A stretch of DNA of 64,000 bases from Bacteroidetes bacterium OLB9 (GCA_001567255.1 LNBW01000017.1:1-64000); one strand, 5' to 3'. Shown: positions 35,238 through 44,616, counted from the first letter of the stretch. Notes: generated by a model from the letters alone, not told the origin. Made by a program: numbers and translations.

Positions 35238-35260
35238 ACAGCAATTAAAAATTACTGATA

Positions 35261-36253
35261 ATGAGTAAAAGAAATGCAGTCATCATATCATCCGGCTCTT
35301 ATGCTCCAGAAAGAGTGGTACCAAATAGTTACTTCAACGAACTTTTGGGAGAAGATGTCGATACATGGTTGAAAGAATTTGTTCAAATTTATGAGAGAAG
35401 ATGGTGCTCTGAAGGTGAAACAACTGCAGATTTAGTAGAGCAGGCTTGTATCCGTGCCATAGACAATGCAGGATTGAAACCGAAAGACATCGACTTGCTG
35501 GTGATTGCAACAGATACGCCGGAGTATATTTCTCCATCAACAGCGTCTGTCATCCAGGATCGGCTGAAGTTGATCAATGCCGGAACCTTTGATATAAATA
35601 CAGCTTGCGCAGGATTTGTCACGGCGCTAGATGTAGCTACTAAATATATTCAGGCAGACGAAAACTATAATAATATATTAGTAGTAGGTGCTTACACCAT
35701 GAGTAAATATCTCAATCTTGAAGATAAAAAAACGGTAACTTTGTTTGCTGATGGAGCAGGAGCGGTTGTTGTAGGTGCTACACACGAACATAAAGGAGCA
35801 CTTCAAAGTAAATTAGTCACCAAAGGTGAATACAACAGCTGGATGGGCATTTATGGTGGAGGTAGTTACATGCCGATGACAAGCGAAGTCATAGCAAATC
35901 ACGACCATCAGCTCAAATTTGTACAAAAGATACCAGGGAACATCAACCCTGAAATGTGGAGTGTTATGATTACTGAGTTGTGTGAGCGTCAAAAGATCTC
36001 GGTTCATGACATCGACCATTTTTTTATGACTCAAATCAATATAAATTCGATCTTTCAAACGTTAGATATATTGGGTGTGGACAAAAGTAAAGCGGCAACG
36101 ATTATGCACTATTATGGCTACACGGGATCTGCTTGTATTCCAATGGCATTTGACCAATGGATGCAAAAAGGCTTAGTTAAACCGGGCCAAATCGTGTGTT
36201 TTATAGGTTCAGGTGGCGGTCTTGCTTTTGCAGCATCATTGTTTAAAATGTAA
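35261..36253 (+). CDS. KAS III (FabH)-like ketoacyl synthase with altered active site
   Basis: This 330-residue thiolase-fold protein shows the FabH layout. The nucleophile Cys116 is present (NTACAGFVTALD). The usual second catalytic residue His (HQAN motif) is replaced by Thr257 in FFMTQININSI, and the Asn of the YGNTS motif is replaced by Tyr287 in YYGYTGSACIPMAF. Family knowledge: classical FabH uses a Cys-His-Asn triad; a subfamily with TQ and GYTGSA motifs is known to me, without a defined reaction. The Cys may still be acylated but decarboxylative condensation is less likely. It is in an operon with an acyl-CoA ligase and a symporter. Confidence 0.85.
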   Translation: MSKRNAVIISSGSYAPERVVPNSYFNELLGEDVDTWLKEFVQIYERRWCSEGETTADLVEQACIRAIDNAGLKPKDIDLLVIATDTPEYISPSTASVIQDRLKLINAGTFDINTACAGFVTALDVATKYIQADENYNNILVVGAYTMSKYLNLEDKKTVTLFADGAGAVVVGATHEHKGALQSKLVTKGEYNSWMGIYGGGSYMPMTSEVIANHDHQLKFVQKIPGNINPEMWSVMITELCERQKISVHDIDHFFMTQININSIFQTLDILGVDKSKAATIMHYYGYTGSACIPMAFDQWMQKGLVKPGQIVCFIGSGGGLAFAASLFKM

Positions 36254-36267
36254 TTATACCCTGAAAG

Positions 36268-37740
36268 ATGGAAATGTGGCAGCAAGATTGGATAGCAAAA
36301 TGGGCGATTTACAGCCCTAATAAAATTGCCCTTCAGGAGCATGAAAGTGGTAAGGCTATTACCTATGCTGATTTGCATTACAAGGCTTGTGGTATTGCTG
36401 CCTATCTGCGTACACATCACCACATCCAGAAGGGCGATCGAATCGTTGTAGTAGCTGAATTTTCCATTGATTATGTAGCTCTATTTTCTGCAGCACAGAA
36501 AGCGGGATTTATCATCGTACCGGTCAATTATCGACTGGCAATGGCAGAAGTAAAGCACATCATTGAGGACGCAGCTCCGGTGTTGGTACTCTATGATCCG
36601 CACTATGCACACATTTTGCCACATATAGGTACAGAAATTATCCTATCAGAAATGGTAACTGCTGCAGGAAGTACAGATGTTGTCACCATAACACAAGTAG
36701 AAGAAGATGATGCCATTTTTATTATTTATACTTCCGGTACTACAGGAAAGCCTAAAGGTGTGAAATATACCCATAAAATGGCATTCTGGAATAGTATCAA
36801 CACCGCTATTTCACTGATTGTAAATACAGAAAGTCGCACTGTCAATGTCATGCCACCTTTCCATACCGGAGGTTGGAATGTACTATTGTTGCCTTTCTTG
36901 CATCACGGTGGATTTACCTATCTTTGTCGAAAGTTTGATGCGAATTCGGTGCTAGGTCTTTTACATCATCAACGTTGTACCTTGTTTATGGGTGTACCGA
37001 CGATGTTGTCTATGATGGCTCAAGATCCCGATTTTGAAAAGGCCGATTTCAGTGAAATGTATTACATCATTGTCGGGGGCGAGTCCATGCCGATTCCATT
37101 GATTGAGAGATATGCTGAGAAAGGAGTGGCGATCCGTCAAGGATACGGTATGACAGAGGTAGGGCCTAATCTGACATCGCTGCACCAGGATGATGCCATC
37201 AGAAAAAAAGGTAGCATTGGCAGAACGAATTTTTACGTACAGCATCGAGTAGTGAAGGAAAATGGAGAAGATGCTCAACCTAACGAATCAGGTGAATTAT
37301 GGCTGCGTGGCCCAATGGTTACCCCGGGTTACTGGCACAATGAAGCAGCCACCAAGTCATCTTTTTCAGAAGATGGACGTTGGTTTAAGACAGGTGATAT
37401 CGTGCGTGAAGACGCCGACCACTATATTTATATTATGGACAGGCTGAAAAATATGTTTATCAGTGGCGCTGAAAACGTGTATCCGGCCGAAATCGAAGCG
37501 GTGTTGCGGCAAAGGCCCGAGGTGGTCGAGTGCGCAGTCATCGGTGTCAAGGATGAAAGATGGGGTGAAGTAGGCAAAGCCTTTGTTGTTGTCAATGGTG
37601 AGCAGTCAGAAGAAAAGTTGAGAAATCACTGCCTAGCAAATCTGGCAAAATTTAAAGTACCCAAATACTTTGTATTCTTAAACGATTTGCCCAAATCTGA
37701 TAGCGGTAAAATAGATAGAAAATCATTAAAATTGTTATAA
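36268..37740 (+). CDS. AMP-dependent acyl-CoA ligase (FadD-like)
   Basis: The 490-residue protein is a class I adenylate-forming enzyme: P-loop IIYTSGTTGKPKGVKYTH (about 151-168), central GGESMPIPLIERYAEKGVAIRQGYGMTEVGPNLT, and hinge/A10 motifs WFKTGDIVREDADHYIYIMDRLKNMF... KSDSGKIDRKSL. It makes an acyl-adenylate and then an acyl-CoA from a carboxylic acid. It is the third gene of the plus-strand cluster, likely working on acids brought in by the symporter or made by the KAS III-like enzyme. Substrate (fatty acid, aryl acid) cannot be read from sequence alone. Confidence 0.92.
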   Translation: MEMWQQDWIAKWAIYSPNKIALQEHESGKAITYADLHYKACGIAAYLRTHHHIQKGDRIVVVAEFSIDYVALFSAAQKAGFIIVPVNYRLAMAEVKHIIEDAAPVLVLYDPHYAHILPHIGTEIILSEMVTAAGSTDVVTITQVEEDDAIFIIYTSGTTGKPKGVKYTHKMAFWNSINTAISLIVNTESRTVNVMPPFHTGGWNVLLLPFLHHGGFTYLCRKFDANSVLGLLHHQRCTLFMGVPTMLSMMAQDPDFEKADFSEMYYIIVGGESMPIPLIERYAEKGVAIRQGYGMTEVGPNLTSLHQDDAIRKKGSIGRTNFYVQHRVVKENGEDAQPNESGELWLRGPMVTPGYWHNEAATKSSFSEDGRWFKTGDIVREDADHYIYIMDRLKNMFISGAENVYPAEIEAVLRQRPEVVECAVIGVKDERWGEVGKAFVVVNGEQSEEKLRNHCLANLAKFKVPKYFVFLNDLPKSDSGKIDRKSLKLL

Positions 37741-37773
37741 TTATTTTTCATCAATCATTTAAAATTTTATAAA

Positions 37774-38325
37774 ATGAAATCATTTAAGTTATTTGGAATT
37801 ATGATGCTTTTTGCATCCTTACTGGTTATAGGCTGTAGCAAGGAGGAGAATAAAGGTACTTGCTCTGACGGCATTCAAAATCAGGACGAAACCGGCATAG
37901 ATTGTGGCGGAGTTTGCGGCGCATGTCAGGAAGGTACTCAAGGTAAATGGAAATCATTCCCAGTTGCTCCGATTTTGGCTAATTTTGCAGATTCTATCAT
38001 TGCAGAATTCAGCACAAATAATACTTATACTGTTCATCAGTGGAAGGACGGTGCTAAAGTGGAGTTGACAGGAACTTATACTCAAACTAAGTCTGGAGTT
38101 GGCAGTATTTATACCATTAAGTTGAACCAGACGTCACCTACTGCATTGACTGCTGAAGGTATTTTTGAAGTAGCAGCTGACAATAAGAGTATGAAGTATG
38201 AAGTAGCACAAACAGAGCCTTCTATTGCTGGTGTAACACCACCCACACCACAAGGTGGATTTGGAAGTACCTCTGGAGGCGCTTTTGGAAATATAAATGT
38301 CCAGAATTACGTAAGAGTTAAATAA
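37774..38325 (+). CDS. Exported lipoprotein with Cys-rich start, unknown function
   Basis: The 183-residue protein has a lipoprotein signal (FKLFGIMMLFASLLVIGC, Cys at ~21), a Cys-rich start (TCSDGIQNQDETGIDCGGVCGAC) similar to Cys-motifs in other Bacteroidota outer-membrane lipoproteins, and a small beta domain with QGKWKSFPVAPILANFADSIIAEFSTNNTYTVHQW. It is in the plus-strand acyl cluster and is followed by a strong inverted repeat (38341-38366). Family not recognised. Confidence 0.7.
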   Translation: MKSFKLFGIMMLFASLLVIGCSKEENKGTCSDGIQNQDETGIDCGGVCGACQEGTQGKWKSFPVAPILANFADSIIAEFSTNNTYTVHQWKDGAKVELTGTYTQTKSGVGSIYTIKLNQTSPTALTAEGIFEVAADNKSMKYEVAQTEPSIAGVTPPTPQGGFGSTSGGAFGNINVQNYVRVK

Positions 38326-38340
38326 GTCTTTTTAAAATAC

Positions 38341-38366
38341 AGGCAGCAGCGTATTACCTGCTGCCT
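38341..38366 (+). terminator. Inverted repeat after the lipoprotein gene, possible intra-operon terminator
   Basis: AGGCAGCAG and CTGCTGCCT form a perfect 9-bp stem with an 8-base loop 15 bp after the stop codon; the following T-rich stretch is weak (ATTTCTTC). The next gene begins 27 bp later, so partial termination or RNA processing may set relative expression. Confidence 0.55.
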
Positions 38367-38393
38367 ATTTCTTCACTTTAATAATGTACAGAG

Positions 38394-39968
38394 ATGGATA
38401 AATTGTTAGGATTTTTTATGATCTTGTTGCTACCGAGCATCTTTATGGCACAAGAGCCGGGCAATGCTGGTTTTCAGGGATTTGATAAGGTCGTACCTAC
38501 CAAAGCCAATAAAGAATTACAGGCATTTGTTTATTTCTATCAGCAGAATGTCGCAATGAATATAGCACCTCAAAATGACTTTTTAAAAGGTCAGATTGTA
38601 GGTCGGCTTTTTGGTGGCAATACAACGACCACATCTAACGATTTTACCGCTTTGTATGCAGAACAGAGGATAATTCCTTTTTTTGTATATGCTCCTAGGA
38701 TTTTTGACGGTAAGGCTACAATTCGTACCTCTTTTGAGATAGACTGGACATGGGGAGATGTAGCTTATGGAACAGGCGGAAATCTAGGTTCTGCTATCTC
38801 TGCAGATCAGGTCAATATTCAAACCCAAAATGTAGAGATTGAGCTCGTACCTGGCAAAAACTGGACTATTAACCTTGGCTTGCAGCGGATGTTTGATACT
38901 CCTCATGACTTGTACCGAACTACAGTTGATAAATTTACGAATACTGGCTACCGTTTGGCATACTTCGGAACAGATGGTGTGGGCGTCAGTGTAAGAAGGC
39001 AAACAGACTACAATAAAACAAAACTTGGATTTTATAAGCTGTATGAAAATAATGTAGAACTCAACGATGACGTCACACTCATGGAATTGAATCATCAGAT
39101 CAATATCGCTCCTAAGTGGAATGTGGGTGGATCTGTCTATTGGGTTAAAGATAATTCCTCCGGCAAAGGTGGTGTGAGTATTCTCGGTCAAGGATATGCT
39201 AGTCCTTTGGCTAATTATAATGGTACTTATCGATTTCCGATTTCTGCTGACCCATACCAGTCAGATGTCGTTTGGCTAGGTACTTACTTTTCCAGAAATG
39301 AAGATATGATGCTGGATCGGTGGTTTATGTCCGGATTTTTCAACTATAATTTAGGATCTATTCGACAGAAAGCAAAGGGTAGCAATGACTTTATCAAGAG
39401 CGTATCAATGGGTGGTTTTGCTGCTAATCTTCGTACAGGATACCGGTATGGACAGACGACTGGTGATGCTGTTACTGCTGACTTAATTTATACCAGTGGA
39501 GATAATAACGGCATCAGCGATAAGAAATATAGCGGTGTCATCACTGCTAATACTTGGGGTAGTCCTGGTGGTATTTTTATTGGCCATGGTGGCTATCTAT
39601 TATTTCCACACGGTAATGTCGTTAACAGATTTGTTGCGGCTGTGACAGATATCTCCAATATGGGTTATGGCATTGTGGGTGGTACACTTAATCTTGCAAG
39701 AGACTTGATACCTAATAAGCTGCACTCTAAAATCGGTGGTGCTGCTGGTTTTGCCTCGGTAGCGCCGGTAGGTGGAGGTAACTTCATGGGTTGGGAAGCC
39801 AATGGAAAACTGGGATATGATTTCGGAGCTTTTCTTACAGTGGAAGCACATGCTGCTTATATGGGATTAGGAGACTTTTATGATAGTGCACTGACCAATG
39901 GTGGTGTCAGTGAGCGCCCTGTCAATCCTTGGTTAGGCTTTGTCTGTATTAAATGGCTGATATTCTGA
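38394..39968 (+). CDS. Large exported outer-membrane beta-barrel-like protein
   Basis: The 524-residue protein has a signal peptide (LGFFMILLLPSIFMAQ) and a body of alternating aromatics and short repeats (VEIELVPGKNWTINLGLQRMFDTPHDLY... YGIVGGTLNLARDLI) typical of outer-membrane beta-barrels; the last residues (WLGFVCIKWLIF) include aromatic residues with a final Phe. Plausibly a porin or transport partner for the solute handled by this operon. No named family recognised. Confidence 0.7.
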   Translation: MDKLLGFFMILLLPSIFMAQEPGNAGFQGFDKVVPTKANKELQAFVYFYQQNVAMNIAPQNDFLKGQIVGRLFGGNTTTTSNDFTALYAEQRIIPFFVYAPRIFDGKATIRTSFEIDWTWGDVAYGTGGNLGSAISADQVNIQTQNVEIELVPGKNWTINLGLQRMFDTPHDLYRTTVDKFTNTGYRLAYFGTDGVGVSVRRQTDYNKTKLGFYKLYENNVELNDDVTLMELNHQINIAPKWNVGGSVYWVKDNSSGKGGVSILGQGYASPLANYNGTYRFPISADPYQSDVVWLGTYFSRNEDMMLDRWFMSGFFNYNLGSIRQKAKGSNDFIKSVSMGGFAANLRTGYRYGQTTGDAVTADLIYTSGDNNGISDKKYSGVITANTWGSPGGIFIGHGGYLLFPHGNVVNRFVAAVTDISNMGYGIVGGTLNLARDLIPNKLHSKIGGAAGFASVAPVGGGNFMGWEANGKLGYDFGAFLTVEAHAAYMGLGDFYDSALTNGGVSERPVNPWLGFVCIKWLIF

Positions 39969-40014
39969 TAGCCCCATTTATTGATCTTTTAAAAATATAG
40001 AAAATAATATTATC

Positions 40015-40950
40015 ATGAGATGCTCTTTTGTATTTACCTTGATATTCTTAATTATGGGTAGTGTTCAGGCTCAGTTGAAAGTAGAAAAAATGTCAGATGT
40101 GGATTACGGAGTGCCGACAAAAACACTGACGGTAGCTAATGACGTGACGATTGCTTATTCTGATGAGGGTATGGGCAAAGAAACCATTTTGTTTGTGCAT
40201 GGTTTGGCGTCGTATATTCCTGCTTGGAAAAAAAATATCGCAGATTTAAAGACGGATTACAGATGTATTGCCATTGATTTACCAGGGTATGGTAAGTCTT
40301 CCAAGGGCAATTACGAAGTGTCTATGGATTTTTTTGCTGATATGATTCAAGCCTTTTGTGATAAAATGGGGCTGAAGCAAATCGTGTTGGCAGGTCACTC
40401 TATGGGCGGTCAGATATCTATTGCTACTGCATTGAAGTATCCTAATCTAGTCTCTAAGTTGATACTTATGGCACCTGCCGGATTTGAGACTTTTAATAAA
40501 GGCGAAAAACAATGGTTTAGAGATGTCATGACAGTAGATGGCGTGAGACTCACTACTGTGGAGCAGATCAGGGTCAACTATGCTTACAATTTTTATAACA
40601 TGCCGGATGATGCAAGCTTTATGATCGATGATAGGATTGCAATACGTCATGCTGTCGATTTTCAAGATTATTGCTACCACGTCACCCAAGGAGTAAAAGC
40701 TATGGTTGATAACCCGGTGTTTGATTTTTTACCGGAGGTGAAGCAAAAGACGCTTTGTATCTTCGGAGAGAATGACAATCTCATTCCAAATCGGTTTCTC
40801 AATGGAGGTCCTACGAAAAAGTATGCTGAAATGGGCGCTGAAAAAATGCCTAATTGTGAGCTGCACATGATTAATAAGGCAGGTCACTTTGTCATGTTTG
40901 AAAAATCAGCAGAGGTTAATAAATTGATGAGAAACTTTCTGAAGTCATAG
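40015..40950 (+). CDS. Exported alpha/beta hydrolase
   Basis: A 311-residue alpha/beta hydrolase with a signal peptide (CSFVFTLIFLIMGSVQAQ). The oxyanion/HG motif (FVHGLASYIPAW), nucleophile elbow GHSMGG with Ser129, Asp254 (FGENDNLIP) and His291 (AGHFVMF) give a full triad. It would hydrolyse an ester or lactone, or act on an acylated product of this cluster, in the periplasm. It is the last plus-strand gene, 46 bp after the barrel-like protein, and ends 2 bp from the convergent cupin gene. Confidence 0.9.
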   Translation: MRCSFVFTLIFLIMGSVQAQLKVEKMSDVDYGVPTKTLTVANDVTIAYSDEGMGKETILFVHGLASYIPAWKKNIADLKTDYRCIAIDLPGYGKSSKGNYEVSMDFFADMIQAFCDKMGLKQIVLAGHSMGGQISIATALKYPNLVSKLILMAPAGFETFNKGEKQWFRDVMTVDGVRLTTVEQIRVNYAYNFYNMPDDASFMIDDRIAIRHAVDFQDYCYHVTQGVKAMVDNPVFDFLPEVKQKTLCIFGENDNLIPNRFLNGGPTKKYAEMGAEKMPNCELHMINKAGHFVMFEKSAEVNKLMRNFLKS

Positions 40951-40952
40951 GC

Positions 40953-41351
40953 TTATTCATTCTTAAATATCCGGTCTTCTTTGTTGAATCTGGGCATTTG
41001 CACTGAAATGACCTTTACTGGAATGCTAGAAGTTACCTCCAGTGCATGGAAGGTTGCCTTGGGAATAACAAAAAAGTCGTCTTTTTTGATTTCGAAGGTT
41101 TGATCACCTACCGTCATTAATCCGATACCATCGACCACGTAGATGCCTTCGGTGTGTTCGTTGTGTTTGTGCATGCTCACTCCTTTTTTGATCCAGATGA
41201 GAAAGTAAGAAGCTTCATCATTTTCGTAAAGTAGCTGAGTATAAACGTTTTCATAATCTTCGGGTACACTTAGGTTTTGAAGATGAGTGATCTCCTGACT
41301 CCATCCGACGGTAACTAACAGTGATAGAATTATGGTTGAAAAGATGTTCAT
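40953..41351 (-). CDS. Exported cupin-domain protein
   Basis: The 132-residue protein has a signal peptide (NIFSTIILSLLVTVGWSQ) and a cupin fold with metal-ligand motifs HKHNEHTEGIYVV (two His, one Glu) and IPKATFHALEV, so it likely binds a metal. It converges on the alpha/beta hydrolase gene with a 2-bp gap. Enzyme activity unknown; cupins range from isomerases to binding proteins. Confidence 0.88.
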   Translation of the reverse strand: MNIFSTIILSLLVTVGWSQEITHLQNLSVPEDYENVYTQLLYENDEASYFLIWIKKGVSMHKHNEHTEGIYVVDGIGLMTVGDQTFEIKKDDFFVIPKATFHALEVTSSIPVKVISVQMPRFNKEDRIFKNE

Positions 41352-41467
41352 TATGTTGGTATTTAGTGTCTAGGACAAATATACGGATAATTAAAATATT
41401 CGATACTACACGTAAAATTGTAATAAATTTGCATTTAATTAAGTTGTATAGTAATTAGAGGTATAAG

Positions 41468-41998
41468 ATGAAATTACAGCGTCATTTTCTCATTTTGTTG
41501 TTTTCCGGTCTATTACTATTACCAGGCTGTGAGAAAGAATCTACGCACCTTTTTGAAGTTAGACTAGATGCCAATTTTGAAATTTCATCTTCCTTGCCGG
41601 TGAGCAATGTAATCAGGCATTATGTGGTACTGAGAGATGTTCCCGTATTTTATGCTCAGAATCTGGCACATTATGGTGTGGATGAAAGCCAAATCAAAGC
41701 AGCTTATCCGTCTTATGGTTCGATACAGACTCGATTTGGCGAAGAAGATTTGTCTTTTATTGAGGATGTTATTGTCAGAGTACTCACGCCAGATGGCAAT
41801 AAAATTGAGATATATCGTCTGGATTTCGTAAAGTATAATACCCATGGTGAGATCAGAATGCTAAGTCAGACTTTTGATGGCCTGAAAGAAGTGCTAAAGA
41901 CAGAAAGTATAGACTTAGAGATTGGCTTCCGCTTGAGACGCTTTCCTCCTAGAAATATTAGCGCTAGAATTGATTTTGGCTATGCGGTGTATGATTGA
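41468..41998 (+). CDS. Exported lipoprotein, unknown function
   Basis: The 176-residue protein has a lipoprotein signal (HFLILLFSGLLLLPGC, Cys at ~21), followed by a beta-rich domain (RVLTPDGNKIEIYRLDFVKYNTHGEIRML). No family recognised. Transcribed alone. Confidence 0.65.
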   Translation: MKLQRHFLILLFSGLLLLPGCEKESTHLFEVRLDANFEISSSLPVSNVIRHYVVLRDVPVFYAQNLAHYGVDESQIKAAYPSYGSIQTRFGEEDLSFIEDVIVRVLTPDGNKIEIYRLDFVKYNTHGEIRMLSQTFDGLKEVLKTESIDLEIGFRLRRFPPRNISARIDFGYAVYD

Positions 41999-42162
41999 TT
42001 TAATGTAAGTTGATACGACTTCATTATCAGATTAGGTGGCCGATGTAAAATACAATGATTATGTTGTATTATCTACAGTATATAGATGTATAGATTTGAC
42101 CAATGTTTCATTACCACATTATTCAAAAATCCATATTTTCAATCAACAACAACACTAACCAG

Positions 42163-42798
42163 TTATATAGCCATCTCCGCTAGTGCGTACTCAAGGCTTT
42201 CAGAGCGATATCCACACTCAGCAAGATGATCAAGGAATCGCGGCAATACAAATTTTAGCTTTTCTTCTGCTTTGATATTATCATGGAAAACGATGATAGA
42301 TCCCGCACTATAGTTATTCATCACATTGCTTAGGCATTTTTCCTTTGTGATAGATAAGTCAAAATCACCACTCAGAACATCCCACATGATGATCGACTTT
42401 GTCATTTTAAGCGCACTAGATTGTGATGGCTTTAATTTGCCGTAAGGCGGTCTAAATAGATCCGTTCGAACCCACTCGTCACATTTTTTTATATTATTGA
42501 TATAAGTTTCAGTGTCTGTTGTCCATCCTTTGAGGTGGTTGTAAGTATGATTACCTACTGCATGACCATTTGCGAGAATACGCTGATAAATCTCTGGATG
42601 TTTCTTGACATTTTCACCTACGCAAAAGAAAGTAGCTTTAAAATCATACGAATGCAAAGTATCTAAGATCCAGTCTGTCAGTTCAGGTATCGGGCCATCA
42701 TCAAAAGTTAGGAAAACTTCTTTTCGATGGGTATCAATTTTCCATATAAAATCTGGAAATAAGGATTGAATGACGGGTGGCGTTTTAACTAAATACAT
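42163..42798 (-). CDS. Polysaccharide deacetylase family protein
   Basis: The 211-residue protein has a NodB-homology domain: VFLTFDDGPIPELTD (metal-binding DD at ~34), AVGNHTYNHLKGW (two His ligands), FRPPYGKL (catalytic RPPYG) and IVFHDNIKAEEK near the end. No signal peptide is obvious, so it may be cytoplasmic or membrane-associated. Such enzymes remove N-acetyl groups from sugars in peptidoglycan, chitin or exopolysaccharide. It diverges from gltX with 189 bp between. Confidence 0.92.
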   Translation of the reverse strand: MYLVKTPPVIQSLFPDFIWKIDTHRKEVFLTFDDGPIPELTDWILDTLHSYDFKATFFCVGENVKKHPEIYQRILANGHAVGNHTYNHLKGWTTDTETYINNIKKCDEWVRTDLFRPPYGKLKPSQSSALKMTKSIIMWDVLSGDFDLSITKEKCLSNVMNNYSAGSIIVFHDNIKAEEKLKFVLPRFLDHLAECGYRSESLEYALAEMAI

Positions 42799-42987
42799 GT
42801 TAAGTTGTTGAATTCCGCTTTTAAAATTAATTTTGCAGTTTTATTCCAAATTGCTAATCAACAGGGAATCAAAACCGGTTGGATATGTTATACCAACGCA
42901 TGAGTTTGCAAATCTGCTGTAAGTTGCAGACTATTTTGTAAAACATTAACAAATTAGATTTTATAATTTTGAATTAATCAATAGAAA

Positions 42988-44616
42988 ATGTCAGAAGTGA
43001 GAGTCAGATTTGCACCCAGTCCTACAGGAGCGTTGCATATCGGTGGAGTCAGAACAGCTTTGTACAATTATCTCTTTGCAAAAAACCAAGGAGGAACTTT
43101 CATACTTAGAATTGAAGATACAGATCAGACGCGGTATGTGCCCGGTGCAGAAGAGTATATCATTGAGAGCCTGAGATGGTTTGGTATATTGCCAACAGAA
43201 GGTCCTGAATTTGGGGGCGATTATGCACCGTACAGACAGTCAGAGCGTAAAGATTTGTATAAGCAGTATGCTGATCAACTTATTTCTAATGGACATGCTT
43301 ACTATGCATTTGATACACCTGATGAACTGGATGCGCTGAGGAAGGCCGATCCTGAGTTTAAGTACAGCGCTCAAACTCGTGATGGCTTGAAGAATAGTCT
43401 GTCACTACCCGCTGATACAGTGCAACAGTTGCTCCATGACAACGCTCATGTAGCGGTAAGGCTCAAGATTCCTGCTAATGAAACGGTGTCTTTTGACGAT
43501 CAGATCAGAGGACACGTATCTTTTGATAGTAATGAGCTGGATGATAAAGTTCTACTCAAAGGCGATGGTATGCCAACGTACCATTTGGCCAATATCGTTG
43601 ATGACCACCTCATGAAAATTTCACATGTCATACGTGGAGAAGAATGGTTGAGTAGCACACCACATCACGTGTTGATGTATCGGTTTTTTGGCTGGCAGTC
43701 GCCACAATTTGCTCACCTACCTCTGATCCTGAAGCCATCAGGTAACGGAAAATTAAGCAAGCGCGATGGTGCAAAATTTGGATTTCCGGTATTTCCTCTA
43801 TCATGGGACAGTGATAAGGAGGAAGACAATTTTACCGGCTTTAGAGAGGATGGCTACTTGCCTGAAGCACTCCTCAATTTCTTGGGTTTACTGGGATGGA
43901 GTCCGGGTGATGATCGCGAACTCATGTCTATTGAGGAAATGAGTGAACTCTTCAGCCTGGATAAGATAGTAAAGTCAGGAGCAAGATTTGACATCGACAA
44001 AGCACTTTGGTTTAATCAGCAATATATCATCCAGTCTGACGATCTCAAACTAGCTTATCTGATACAGAATGAAGCCATAGATAGAGGATACAACATACCT
44101 ATCGAATATCTTAGTGAAGTATGCCACCAGATGAAAGAGCGCGTACATAAAACTACTGAAATACTCAGTGCGGGCAGGTTCTTTTTTGAAAGGCCAGATA
44201 CCTATGATGATAGCACAATAATGAAGAAATACAAGGCAGATAACCGCCCTCATCTCCTTCAAATAGCCCAACGCGTGCGCACAGCCGACACGGATGGTAT
44301 GGAAGAGGCTGTCAAAGGTTATATCAATGAAAATGGTCTGAAAATGGGGGAGTTTATGCCGGTCATCAGGATCGCAGTGAGTGGATCAATGCAAGGCCCT
44401 GATTTGATAGAAAGCATGAAGCTACTCGGAGGTAAGGAATCAGCAGATCGTATCGAAGCAGCACTACATTATATCGACAGATACTCAGCTGCTAAATCGG
44501 AGCACAATACGCTGATCAACCTTGTAATTAAGGACGTTTTGTCTTATGTTGTAATTTTTTTATGTCAAATTGACATATATTTGCTATTGGTCGTATATTT
44601 GATGTATAGTAGCTGA
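42988..44616 (+). CDS. gltX: Glutamate-tRNA ligase
   Basis: A 542-residue class I aminoacyl-tRNA synthetase with the HIGH-like signature PSPTGALHIGGVRTALYN (residues ~9-26) and the KMSKS-like loop KLSKRDGAKFG at about 255, followed by an anticodon-binding domain. The C-terminal ~27 residues (KDVLSYVVIFLCQIDIYLLLVVYLMY) form an unusual hydrophobic tail after RYSAAKSEHNTLINLV, where the usual protein ends. The coding end overlaps the clpB promoter region, so the tail may come from a read-through or from an indel shifting the natural stop. Otherwise a normal housekeeping gene. Confidence 0.95.
   Translation: MSEVRVRFAPSPTGALHIGGVRTALYNYLFAKNQGGTFILRIEDTDQTRYVPGAEEYIIESLRWFGILPTEGPEFGGDYAPYRQSERKDLYKQYADQLISNGHAYYAFDTPDELDALRKADPEFKYSAQTRDGLKNSLSLPADTVQQLLHDNAHVAVRLKIPANETVSFDDQIRGHVSFDSNELDDKVLLKGDGMPTYHLANIVDDHLMKISHVIRGEEWLSSTPHHVLMYRFFGWQSPQFAHLPLILKPSGNGKLSKRDGAKFGFPVFPLSWDSDKEEDNFTGFREDGYLPEALLNFLGLLGWSPGDDRELMSIEEMSELFSLDKIVKSGARFDIDKALWFNQQYIIQSDDLKLAYLIQNEAIDRGYNIPIEYLSEVCHQMKERVHKTTEILSAGRFFFERPDTYDDSTIMKKYKADNRPHLLQIAQRVRTADTDGMEEAVKGYINENGLKMGEFMPVIRIAVSGSMQGPDLIESMKLLGGKESADRIEAALHYIDRYSAAKSEHNTLINLVIKDVLSYVVIFLCQIDIYLLLVVYLMYSS
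44561..44601 (+). promoter_or_regulatory. clpB promoter with a 17-bp palindrome
   Basis: TATGTCAAATTGACATA (44561-44577) is a perfect palindrome except for its central base. TTG at 44570-44572 with TATATTTG at 44594-44601 gives a fair Bacteroidota promoter (-33 TTG, -7 TAnnTTTG, 21-base spacing). The palindrome overlaps the -33, so a repressor could control clpB heat induction. It differs from the CIRCE consensus. Confidence 0.5.

Noticed and set aside
32747..40950. OleABCD olefin locus
   Set aside because: The SDR is the short FabG type, the hydrolase is exported and the KAS III lacks catalytic His/Asn, so direct assignment is not supported.
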